DNA of 39,680 nucleotides from Patescibacteria group bacterium (lineage in GTDB: Bacteria; Patescibacteriota; Minisyncoccia; Phycocordibacterales; UBA9973), in NCBI GenBank assembly GCA_028865035.1, contig JAGWLB010000001.1, positions 163,668 through 203,347 of the forward strand, read 5' to 3'. Below the pieces are notes generated by a model. That model was not told the origin of the DNA, searched no databases, and saw nothing but the letters and a program-made list of their open reading frames with translations. Positions 9,914 through 17,964 of this stretch are shown piece after piece. Numbering within the stretch: the first letter of the stretch is position 1; every line of letters begins with the position of its first letter. The position numbers and the translations under genes were made by a program.

Positions 9914-12900
9914 ATGATTAAAAAAATTATGTTAAAAATCAAATCAAAAATTTTCACAGGTTTGATGGTAGCGTTGTTCGCTCTTACTGCAGCATCTTTT
10001 GCTTCAGCAGCTTGGGCACCTACATCAGCGAAGTACATCACAAAAAGTTCTTCATCTGTGAACGTTAAGTGGCTTCAGTCAACTTTGAACGATGTTCAAA
10101 ACGCTATGCTTGTCGTAGACGGTTTGTACGGTCCAAAGACTACAGCTGCTATCGTCACTTTCCAAAAGGCTCATCCTGCAGCAGGTGCTGCTGATGGTAT
10201 CGCTGGTCCTATGACTATCGCTGCATTAAATGCGGCTGGTGCAAATGGATCAATGAGTACATCAACTGTCCCTGGTTGTACATCAACAACAGGATTTAGT
10301 CCTACAACAGGTCAGCCATGTAATAGTGCGGTAAGTAACCCTACTACTACTCTACCTGCTGGTTGTACTTCAACTACAGGCTTCAGTCCTTTGACTGGTG
10401 TATCTTGCGCAACTGGCGTAAGTACTTCAACTCAGACTGGTCCTCTAGCAGTTCAACTTTCACAAGACAATCCTGCAGCTGGTAATATCATCTCAGGTCA
10501 AGCTTTAGCTGACCTAGCTCATTTTACTTTCACAGGTAACGGTACACTTTCACAAGTTACTCTAAAGCGTACTGGTCTTTCAGTAAGTGCAGATATTTCA
10601 AATGTCTACTTGTACGATGGCAACCATCGTCTTACTGATGGTGCAAGTGTGAATACCGCTGGTGATGTTGTTTTCAATAATGTAAACATCCCTATCAACG
10701 GTTCACGTAATCTTTCAGTCCGTGTAGATATGAATACTGGAACTTCATCTGTCAACCTCGGTATGACTCTTACAAGTTACATGGCTTCAGGTTCTACAAC
10801 TCCAACAACAGTTAATGTTGCTGGTAACATATTCGTAGTTAGCTCAGCTCCAGCTGGTGTCACTACTGCTACATTGCAGGCAACAACAGTTTCATCTGGT
10901 GCTGTTAATGCTGGTACTATGAATTACACAGTTTGGTCAAACGGTCTTCAAGTAAACGGCCGTGCAGCTATGTTCAAAGGTCTAAACTTACACTACGTAG
11001 GTTCAGCTCCTTATGATTCAGTTCAAAACCTTAAACTTTACGTTGACGGTTCACAAGTTGGTACATCATCAGGTGTAGATGCTAACGGTTATGCATTCTT
11101 CGATCTTGGTGCAGGTGTTAACCTTTCTGTCAGTACTCACACTATCGAAGTTCGTGGTGACATTATGAAAGGTTCAAACCGTAACTTACAATTCTCACTT
11201 CAGAACGCATCAGACTTGATGCTTACTGACTCACAGATTGGTATTAGTATTAACGCTACTAACGCTGTCAGCAACGGTGCTGCTGGTACAATAGCAGTTA
11301 ATGCTGGTTCAGTTACTGTTACTGTTGACCCTTCATTCAACACAACTGGTACTATCACAGGTGGTGCTACAAATGTACCAATCGCTCAGTACAAGTTCGC
11401 TGCATACGGTGAAGATATGAAAATCAGTTCTCTTACTGTTACTCCTACAGTAGCTACTGGTATCGTTGCTTCAGGAAGTGCTACTAATTTGAATAACGTT
11501 GCATTATATGCAAACGGTGGTCAGATTGGTTCAAGTGCTAACTACACAGGTACAGCTCTAGTATTTACTCTTGGTTCATCATTGATTATCCCAGCTGGTA
11601 CAACAACAGTTGTTACTGTCAAAGCTGATACAATCAACGATACAAACGTAAATTACACTGGTGGTACAATTACTACTAAGATTGCTGGTTCTACAAACAA
11701 TGCGCAAGGTCAATCTTCACAGAGTTTGTCTACAGCACCTTCAACTGCAGGTGTAACTAGTGGTGCTCTTACTATCGGTTCTGCTTCAGCAACCGTTGCT
11801 GTAAGTACTTCACTAAACGCCCAAAATATTATCGCAAACACTGCTAAAACTAAGATTGGATCATTCGTTATCCAAGCTGGTGCTACAGAAGGTGTTCGTG
11901 TAAGTAACCTAAACATTGGTTTGGCATTCGGTAGTGCAACAAATGCTACTTATGCTAGTGGTACTGTTACAACTGGTTCACACCAGATTACTGTTACTGG
12001 TTCTACTGTTAACATTGGTGTTGGTGATGTAATCACTATCCCAGGTGCAACAGCTGCAGTCGGTACTGTTACATCTGTTGATTCAGCTACAACATTCACT
12101 GCTAACTTTACAACAGCTGGTGCTACACCAGCAGGTGTTATTACTGGTACTTCTGGTCCTATGACAATTACAAATATTTCTAATTTGTACACGTCAGATG
12201 ACACAAACAATGTTATCGGTAACCCAGCTGCTTCAAACAATAACTTCTCAGTTAACTACACTATCCCTGCAAGTACTTCAAGAACTATCGATGTCTACGC
12301 AGACCTTGGTGGATTGAAAGCAGGAACAGTTCAAGCTACTTTGAAAGTTACTGCAGTTGGTGCTTCAACAAATGTTGCTCTAACAACAGGTACTGGTATA
12401 GCTACAGCTCTTTCAGGTCAAGTTATGACTGTTGCTGCTGGTAGTCTTGCTACACCTACAGTTACAACAAATTCATTGGTTTCTCAATTCGTTCTTGGTG
12501 GTACTTCACCTGCACTTGCTACATATAACTTTGTCGCAACAAACGGTGATGCTACTATCACACAGTTGATCTTTACAATCGCTACTACTCCTGCTGCTAT
12601 CAGTCAAGTATGTATTGGTACAGTATGTGCACCAGTAGTTAGTGGTACTGCAACTGTTGCTGGATTAAACATAACAATCCCTGCTGGCTACGCTGGCGCG
12701 AATGTTACTGTTACTCCAACATTCAACAAAGTTGGTATTGGCCAACAGGCTTCCAACTCAATTGTTCAAATGAATCTTACTTCTATGAAGTACACGATTG
12801 GTAACACAGTAACAACAACAGCTGTTACAGTCACTGGTGAAAAGAATATGTCTCTAGTAGCTACAAAGCCTACTGTGACTATCGCTGCACCAACAGGAGC

Positions 12901-13363
12901 AATCCTTACAACTGGTTCAGTTGAGACTGCAGATGTAACTGTTACTGCAGATGCTGCAGGTTCAATTACTCTAAACAGTATTCCTGTAGTTGCTACAATC
13001 TCTTCAAGTGGTGCTGCTGCATACTTTACAAATGCAGGTGCGGTTACTATGAAAGATTCAAACAATGTTAATGTTCCTCTTACTGCTGCAGCTTGTCCTG
13101 CAACAGCAACTAACCTTACATGTTCTCAAACTCTTACAATTACTAATGGTTACACAATAGCCGCTGGTACTTCACAGACGTTTAAGATATTCTTCCCTAT
13201 TGCAAATCTAAGTACAGGTACATTACCTAATACGTATGTATACACTTCACTTGCAACAGGTACAGGATTTAGTTGGGGTGATGTGTCAGGAAACAATCCT
13301 ACTATCACAGACACAACTTACATGAACACATATCCTACAAACACAGCAAGTATTCATAACTAA
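9914..13363 (+). CDS. Large secreted Thr/Ala-rich surface (S-layer-like) protein with N-terminal peptidoglycan-binding domain
   Basis: Signal peptide; PG_binding_1-like VKWLQSTLNDVQNAMLVVDGLYGPKTTAAIVTFQKAHPAAGAADGIAGPMTIAALN; long beta-rich low-complexity body. ATG at 9914; the supplied frame starts at GTG 9908. Confidence 0.8.
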   Translation: MIKKIMLKIKSKIFTGLMVALFALTAASFASAAWAPTSAKYITKSSSSVNVKWLQSTLNDVQNAMLVVDGLYGPKTTAAIVTFQKAHPAAGAADGIAGPMTIAALNAAGANGSMSTSTVPGCTSTTGFSPTTGQPCNSAVSNPTTTLPAGCTSTTGFSPLTGVSCATGVSTSTQTGPLAVQLSQDNPAAGNIISGQALADLAHFTFTGNGTLSQVTLKRTGLSVSADISNVYLYDGNHRLTDGASVNTAGDVVFNNVNIPINGSRNLSVRVDMNTGTSSVNLGMTLTSYMASGSTTPTTVNVAGNIFVVSSAPAGVTTATLQATTVSSGAVNAGTMNYTVWSNGLQVNGRAAMFKGLNLHYVGSAPYDSVQNLKLYVDGSQVGTSSGVDANGYAFFDLGAGVNLSVSTHTIEVRGDIMKGSNRNLQFSLQNASDLMLTDSQIGISINATNAVSNGAAGTIAVNAGSVTVTVDPSFNTTGTITGGATNVPIAQYKFAAYGEDMKISSLTVTPTVATGIVASGSATNLNNVALYANGGQIGSSANYTGTALVFTLGSSLIIPAGTTTVVTVKADTINDTNVNYTGGTITTKIAGSTNNAQGQSSQSLSTAPSTAGVTSGALTIGSASATVAVSTSLNAQNIIANTAKTKIGSFVIQAGATEGVRVSNLNIGLAFGSATNATYASGTVTTGSHQITVTGSTVNIGVGDVITIPGATAAVGTVTSVDSATTFTANFTTAGATPAGVITGTSGPMTITNISNLYTSDDTNNVIGNPAASNNNFSVNYTIPASTSRTIDVYADLGGLKAGTVQATLKVTAVGASTNVALTTGTGIATALSGQVMTVAAGSLATPTVTTNSLVSQFVLGGTSPALATYNFVATNGDATITQLIFTIATTPAAISQVCIGTVCAPVVSGTATVAGLNITIPAGYAGANVTVTPTFNKVGIGQQASNSIVQMNLTSMKYTIGNTVTTTAVTVTGEKNMSLVATKPTVTIAAPTGAILTTGSVETADVTVTADAAGSITLNSIPVVATISSSGAAAYFTNAGAVTMKDSNNVNVPLTAAACPATATNLTCSQTLTITNGYTIAAGTSQTFKIFFPIANLSTGTLPNTYVYTSLATGTGFSWGDVSGNNPTITDTTYMNTYPTNTASIHN
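10274..10324 (+). repeat. Copy 1 of intragenic GCTSTTGFSPxTGxxC coding repeat
   Basis: Encodes GCTSTTGFSPTTGQPCN. Confidence 0.7.
10361..10411 (+). repeat. Copy 2 of intragenic GCTSTTGFSPxTGxxC coding repeat
   Basis: Encodes GCTSTTGFSPLTGVSCA. Confidence 0.7.
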
Positions 13364-13424
13364 TACTTAATGTATAGTAGGTAAGTGCTCAGTGAGTAAG
13401 TTTCTCGAAACTTTAAATCGAACC

Positions 13425-13450
13425 AAAAAATCCCCGAAAGGGGATTTTTT
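13425..13450 (+). terminator. Rho-independent terminator
   Basis: AAAAAATCCCCGAAAGGGGATTTTTT. Confidence 0.85.
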
Positions 13451-13493
13451 GTTGTCTGAATCTGATCTTTTCCTAAGTAGCTCCTCATCAACA

Positions 13494-13530
13494 CTTGCTT
13501 GTAATTTGTGCATATGCTCAAAAAGCAAGC
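13494..13530. repeat. Palindromic repeat family copy 1 (degenerate right arm)
   Basis: CTTGCTTGTAATTTGTGCATATGCTCAAAAAGCAAGC. Confidence 0.85.
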
Positions 13531-13590
13531 AACCATTCAACCCTCCCACAATCCACTTCAAACCATCCGCATTCAACTCTCCATATGCTT

Positions 13591-13632
13591 ACTTGCTTGT
13601 AATTTGTGCATATGCACAAATTCCAAGCAAGT
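13591..13632. repeat. Palindromic repeat family copy 2
   Basis: ACTTGCTTGTAATTTGTGCATATGCACAAATTCCAAGCAAGT; one mismatched pair. Confidence 0.95.
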
Positions 13633-13720
13633 ACTTTCTCAGCTCTCAAAACTATGTAAATATATTGTAAATATATTTATCCACAAAATAGTAAAACGAA
13701 AAATACTTTGCTATAATACG

Positions 13721-14077
13721 ATGAATATGGAAAAAATATTAATTTATTTTATGACAGGAGGGGTGTTCACAGCTTTAATTGTTGTTCTTGAAGAGAGCGG
13801 TTTTCGTGAGTTGTCAGGTTTTATGACTCTTCTTCCGGTGTTCACTCTTGTCTCATATATTTTTATTGGTCAGTCGCAAGGTGGGCTCGCTGTCAGTCAG
13901 CATGCGAAGTTCGTCCTCTGGGGGACTATCGTATCTTGGGTACCGTATATGATTGCGATCACTTACTTTTCTCCAAAAGTTGGTCCGACCAAAGCCATAG
14001 TTATAGCTATGTCCATCTTCTCAGTCTTAGCTATTCTTTTTATCGTAGTTTCAAATCATTACGGTTTATTCCGTTAA
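13721..14077 (+). CDS. Small multi-TM membrane protein (GlpM/DUF3147-like, tentative)
   Basis: MNMEKILIYFMTGGVFTALIVVLEESGFRELSGFMTLLP...; the upstream extension of the supplied ORF runs through repeat copies and is unlikely to be coding. Confidence 0.6.
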   Translation: MNMEKILIYFMTGGVFTALIVVLEESGFRELSGFMTLLPVFTLVSYIFIGQSQGGLAVSQHAKFVLWGTIVSWVPYMIAITYFSPKVGPTKAIVIAMSIFSVLAILFIVVSNHYGLFR

Positions 14078-14167
14078 TCGCATTGTGCTTCACTGTATCG
14101 AAAGTATGACAGTGTTTATTTGTCACACTGTACTCTTACTATTTATTAAAGAAAATATAATTACCAT

Positions 14168-14656
14168 ATGAAGTCAAAAAAAGGATTAAACAAAAAGATT
14201 CAATCTGGTTTCGCTTGGTTTGTTATCTTCGTCGCCGTTTTTATGTTTATGTATTCTACGAACTCTGCCAAGAAGAAAATGCAGAGTGTTATAGATAGTA
14301 TTCCTAGCATACTGAGTGTCAAGAAGACCGAAGCAAGTATTCCTGCAGATGTTTTGGCTTCATCCACACCGATTACACCTCGATACAGGAGAGCTCTGAC
14401 TAGATACGCCAATGCTCGTCTTGAAGTGAGCGACACTTGCCATATCACTCCCGACAAAGCTACCTTCAAAGACGGTACGAATATTATGCTAGACAATATC
14501 TCCACCAAGGATCACACCCTACTGCTAGACGAGCCAGCCTATATCCTTGCTCATAAGTACAAAATCGTAAATATGTTCGGAGTTGTCTTCCCGAAGACTA
14601 TCAATGTCGGCTGTGATAATATCCAAAATGCCGCCACGATAACTATAGTGAAATAG
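14168..14656 (+). CDS. TM-anchored extracytoplasmic beta-domain protein, paralogue A
   Basis: N-terminal TM; CHITPDKATFKDGTNIMLDN...INVGCDNIQNAATITIVK. Confidence 0.65.
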   Translation: MKSKKGLNKKIQSGFAWFVIFVAVFMFMYSTNSAKKKMQSVIDSIPSILSVKKTEASIPADVLASSTPITPRYRRALTRYANARLEVSDTCHITPDKATFKDGTNIMLDNISTKDHTLLLDEPAYILAHKYKIVNMFGVVFPKTINVGCDNIQNAATITIVK

Positions 14657-14704
14657 CCCTCAAAGCATTGCCAAAATCTCTAAAAATGCTAATATATCTT
14701 CATT

Positions 14705-15226
14705 ATGAAATACAACAGAAACGCTGTTATTGGTGCCATTATATTAGCCGTAGCCATTATCATCGCCTTTATTTTCGCTGTTAAGAACAAGAAAGTAGAA
14801 GCTCCCGTAGATCAGTCATCTGGCTTATCTAAGCTCGATATATCGAAAGATTTACTGAATAATCATTCTATATACACAAGTAGCAACTTGGGCAAAGCTA
14901 CAGACACTACAGTGAGCACAAACCCTGATTTATCTACTGCTACTCTTACTTACACCAATGCTTTTATGAAGTTCCGTGGTAGTAATATTATCCAGCTAGG
15001 GGATGGTTGCCAAGCACATCCTACATCTATCGTTGTTCCCAACAATTCTCAAATGTTACTCGATAATCGTGCCGATAACTCTGAAGTTATCACTATCGGT
15101 AATACAAAGTACGATCTAGCTCCATATGGTTACAAAGTTATCACACTAGATATTCCGAAAGTTCCAGCTACTTACACTGTGGACTGCAAGGTCGCTCAGA
15201 ATGTCACTACTCTTACTGTCGAGTAA
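14705..15226 (+). CDS. TM-anchored extracytoplasmic beta-domain protein, paralogue B
   Basis: N-terminal TM; CQAHPTSIVVPNNSQMLLDN...YTVDCKVAQNVTTLTVE, same motif order as the upstream gene. Confidence 0.65.
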   Translation: MKYNRNAVIGAIILAVAIIIAFIFAVKNKKVEAPVDQSSGLSKLDISKDLLNNHSIYTSSNLGKATDTTVSTNPDLSTATLTYTNAFMKFRGSNIIQLGDGCQAHPTSIVVPNNSQMLLDNRADNSEVITIGNTKYDLAPYGYKVITLDIPKVPATYTVDCKVAQNVTTLTVE

Positions 15227-15241
15227 TAAATTCTTTATCTG

Positions 15242-15263
15242 AAATCCCCGAAAGGGGATTTTA
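15242..15263 (+). terminator. Rho-independent terminator
   Basis: AAATCCCCGAAAGGGGATTTTA. Confidence 0.75.
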
Positions 15264-15278
15264 TGATATAATATCCGT

Positions 15279-15479
15279 ATGTTTAACAAGCATTTATTCA
15301 AAGTAGTCATAGGATTCTGCGGTATGATAATTATCGGTCTGGTGGTGCTCGTCGTTATCGATTCATTCAAACAGGAAGATAATCCTGTAAATGTATCGAC
15401 TCAAGTCCAAGCAGATACTGCTTCTAAAACAGCTACTTCTACAAATGCTCCTCTCCCTGTCAAAAAGTCTTTGAATTAG
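15279..15479 (+). CDS. Small single-TM hypothetical protein
   Basis: MFNKHLFKVVIGFCGMIIIGLVVLVVIDSF... Confidence 0.5.
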   Translation: MFNKHLFKVVIGFCGMIIIGLVVLVVIDSFKQEDNPVNVSTQVQADTASKTATSTNAPLPVKKSLN

Positions 15480-15544
15480 TATATTCGTATTATCAATTAA
15501 TCCAAGCAAGACAGTAAATCAATAAATACTGCATTATTGTATTT

Positions 15545-15588
15545 TCTCTGCTTGAGATTTGTGCATATGCACAAATCTCAAGCAGAGA
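15545..15588. repeat. Palindromic repeat family copy 3 (44-bp perfect palindrome, compensatory variant)
   Basis: TCTCTGCTTGAGATTTGTGCATATGCACAAATCTCAAGCAGAGA. Confidence 0.97.
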
Positions 15589-15682
15589 GACGAATCAAAC
15601 CAAACCATTTACATCATTGACATATTGTCATCTCCTATGTTAATATCGTACTTAAACATTCCTCAAGCTTAAATTTTAAAAA

Positions 15683-16054
15683 ATGAAAAACGTATTGCCA
15701 GTCATCATATTGATTGGCATTATGTTGCCAATCATTTTTTCAAACAGCCACTCTGTAAAAATCACTGTAGATGATAATCGGATAGATTCCACCAATAATA
15801 ATACTTTGTTGGTTAATAAGAAAGTCTTGATAGTAATGCCTAAAGCAAGGTATATCGTTAGGATTTTTATTGTTATACCAAAAGACACAAACCTATCTCC
15901 GTTGCGTCTAATCTACATTGAAAAATTTTACAAAAGAGAAAACGAAGTTATCGAGGAAAAAGAATTAATCGTCATACCCTACAAAGGGCATAGTCAAAGA
16001 ACCAGAGATGGCCCCATTAAATTAGCCGTTAATAATGAGCTAAGGTCTATATAA
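15683..16054 (+). CDS. Small secreted or membrane-anchored hypothetical protein
   Basis: Hydrophobic N-terminus MKNVLPVIILIGIMLPIIF. Confidence 0.5.
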   Translation: MKNVLPVIILIGIMLPIIFSNSHSVKITVDDNRIDSTNNNTLLVNKKVLIVMPKARYIVRIFIVIPKDTNLSPLRLIYIEKFYKRENEVIEEKELIVIPYKGHSQRTRDGPIKLAVNNELRSI

Positions 16055-16065
16055 GAAACAAATAT

Positions 16066-16098
16066 TACCCGTACTGTCATACAGTGCGGGTATTTTTT
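16066..16098 (+). terminator. Rho-independent terminator
   Basis: TACCCGTACTGTCATACAGTGCGGGTATTTTTT. Confidence 0.8.
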
Positions 16099-16100
16099 AT

Positions 16101-16140
16101 TTTGCTTGTAATTTGTGCATATGCACAAATTACAAGCAAA
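16101..16140. repeat. Palindromic repeat family copy 4 (40-bp perfect palindrome)
   Basis: TTTGCTTGTAATTTGTGCATATGCACAAATTACAAGCAAA. Confidence 0.97.
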
Positions 16141-16225
16141 GAATATAAGTTTGACATTTATGTGTTTTATATGTTAATTTGAATTTAAATTGATAAATAT
16201 TTTCAAAATCTAAAATTATCCAACG

Positions 16226-16693
16226 ATGAAAAAATTATTAGCATTTATACTCATCGGCAGTATCTTACCGATGGTATCTGTTGCACAATCAGGCGCTGGT
16301 TGTAATTGTAACCTCCCAGATGTTCGTATAAATATACATGGAATACTCTGGTTGAACGATCATGTATTTACTGGTTCGAAAGATGATCTATTGTCTTTGT
16401 ATGATACGACGCTCATAAAAGAGCCAAATAGCCCTGACTCTCTGAGCTTAATAGCAATAGAGGTAAATCCTAGAGGAGCTTATTTTATAAAACCAAATGG
16501 CACTCTAGAAAAGGATTCTCACGGCGACTGCATTATCAAAGGAATTGTTAGAGTACACACCTTCCATCGTATAAAAAAAAGAAGGAAGAGAGGTGAATGG
16601 AAAATCACACCACATACAACTCGCAAGGAGAATATTAGATTTCCAATTATAAAGAAAAAGAATGAACAAGAATCAATCGTAAAAATAATTTGA
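16226..16693 (+). CDS. Secreted hypothetical protein
   Basis: Signal peptide MKKLLAFILIGSILPMVSVAQSGAGCNC. Confidence 0.55.
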   Translation: MKKLLAFILIGSILPMVSVAQSGAGCNCNLPDVRINIHGILWLNDHVFTGSKDDLLSLYDTTLIKEPNSPDSLSLIAIEVNPRGAYFIKPNGTLEKDSHGDCIIKGIVRVHTFHRIKKRRKRGEWKITPHTTRKENIRFPIIKKKNEQESIVKII

Positions 16694-16717
16694 AATGATC
16701 TCCGTGAACAACACCTG

Positions 16718-16750
16718 AGCCCAACCATTATTATGGTGGGTTCTTTTTTA
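16718..16750 (+). terminator. Rho-independent terminator
   Basis: CCCAACCATTATTATGGTGGGTTCTTTTTTA. Confidence 0.7.
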
Positions 16751-16758
16751 TTATTTAT

Positions 16759-16794
16759 TGCTTGTAATTTGTGCATATGCTAAAATTACAAGCA
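16759..16794. repeat. Palindromic repeat family copy 5, ends 1 nt before the PaaX/Cas2-like start codon
   Basis: TGCTTGTAATTTGTGCATATGCTAAAATTACAAGCA. Confidence 0.95.
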
Positions 16795-16795
16795 G

Positions 16796-17392
16796 ATGAT
16801 TAATAAAAATGATATTGAAACTTTCAAGAAATTTTTAGAATCAGATTCTCAAAAAGCAAAAATTACAAAAGTGGTTTTGATAGCTGTTGCTCTCGGAACT
16901 CTTCCTTTTATAGCTGCTGGTGGAGTGGCGATGGGTAATGCTGTGCAAATCTTTAAAAAGAATAAAAGATATACTAAAAGGCAATTAAGCAACGCAGTTA
17001 CTGGATTGAAGAAGCAAAGATTGATCGAGTTTGTGTCTGAGAATAATGGAGTTACAACTTTGCGTATTACTAAGAAAGGGGAGTCTAAAGTTAAATCATT
17101 TTCGATTGATATGTTATCTATAAAAAAACCACTCAAATGGGATGGTAAGTGGCGTGCTTTTATGTTTGACTTACCTATACGATACAAGCAAGCAAGAAAT
17201 TCTTTGCGTATCAAATTAAAGCAAATTGGTTTTATACAATTGCAGAAAAGTGTGTGGATCTATCCTTATCCCTGTGAAGATGAGTTGCTTTATATTACAG
17301 ATTATTACAAAATTCGAAATTTTATAGAAATACTTACAATTGAAAATATTATTAATGACAAAAAATTAAAACAGCATTTCAGATTGGCCTAA
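16796..17392 (+). CDS. PaaX-like protein: TM/HTH N-terminal part plus Cas2-like C-terminal domain
   Basis: HTH-like RQLSNAVTGLKKQRLIEFVSENNGVTTLRITKKGESKV, then KKPLKWDGKWRAFMFDLPIRYKQARNSLRIKLKQIGFIQLQKSVWIYPYPCEDEL, matching the PaaX C-terminal/Cas2-like pattern. Confidence 0.75.
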   Translation: MINKNDIETFKKFLESDSQKAKITKVVLIAVALGTLPFIAAGGVAMGNAVQIFKKNKRYTKRQLSNAVTGLKKQRLIEFVSENNGVTTLRITKKGESKVKSFSIDMLSIKKPLKWDGKWRAFMFDLPIRYKQARNSLRIKLKQIGFIQLQKSVWIYPYPCEDELLYITDYYKIRNFIEILTIENIINDKKLKQHFRLA

Positions 17393-17440
17393 TTATTTTA
17401 TTTTATTGATTCTTTAACTTGTTATACTTTCTTTCCTCTT

Positions 17441-17488
17441 TTCCTTTGCTTGTAATTTGTGCATATGCACAAATTACAAGCAGAGGAA
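17441..17488. repeat. Palindromic repeat family copy 6 (48 bp, one mismatched pair), downstream of the PaaX/Cas2-like gene
   Basis: TTCCTTTGCTTGTAATTTGTGCATATGCACAAATTACAAGCAGAGGAA. Confidence 0.97.
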
Positions 17489-17593
17489 CGCTGTCATATC
17501 TATTTCCAAAACTGTTGATAACTTAGAGTTGTTTTATGAGCTGAATGCTATACTTAATACAGTATTTACTAGGGGCTCTAATTCTTATAACTT

Positions 17594-17941
17594 ATGACCC
17601 AAAAACAAAAGATTTGGTTGTGGATATCTCTAGCGATGTTTATAGTGCCAGAAGTGCTATTTTCTTTTTTATTATCTTCATTTTTATTCTTCTTTGGTGT
17701 AAGTGGACCTTATTTAATAGGATTTTTAATTAACCCACAGTTCTTTGTAGATAATAAAGATATTAATCTTTTACTAATATTAATTGAATTATTCGGTATT
17801 TTAGGCTTATTAATATTTAATATAAGATTTAATAAAAACAACTCAAAATCAATTTTGAGTTTAATTTTGTCTATTTTATTATTATTTACCATATTTATCT
17901 TTTATGTAGGTTTCTCAATGCGCCATGGCATAGGTTTCTAA
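17594..17941 (+). CDS. Multi-TM hypothetical membrane protein
   Basis: 115 aa with three to four hydrophobic helices; preferred over the overlapping 17545-17733 frame. Confidence 0.6.
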   Translation: MTQKQKIWLWISLAMFIVPEVLFSFLLSSFLFFFGVSGPYLIGFLINPQFFVDNKDINLLLILIELFGILGLLIFNIRFNKNNSKSILSLILSILLLFTIFIFYVGFSMRHGIGF

Positions 17942-17964
17942 AATTATTAAACTAATTTAAAATA

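Noticed and set aside
11710-13065. Antisense ORFs (11710-11916, 11950-12240, 12766-13065) inside the surface protein gene
   Set aside because: Products of low-complexity Thr/Ala codon bias; no independent coding signal.
13508-13720. N-terminal extension of the supplied ORF 13508-14077
   Set aside because: It translates through palindromic repeat copies and low-complexity sequence; ATG at 13721/13727 gives a clean membrane protein.
13494-17488. Palindrome cluster interpreted as a CRISPR array
   Set aside because: Spacing is irregular (tens of bp to about 2 kb), intervals contain genes, and there is no cas1/effector; the Cas2-like match is of PaaX type.
17545-17733. ORF MLYLIQYLLGALILITYDPK...
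   Set aside because: Overlaps the better-supported 17594-17941 membrane protein in another frame.
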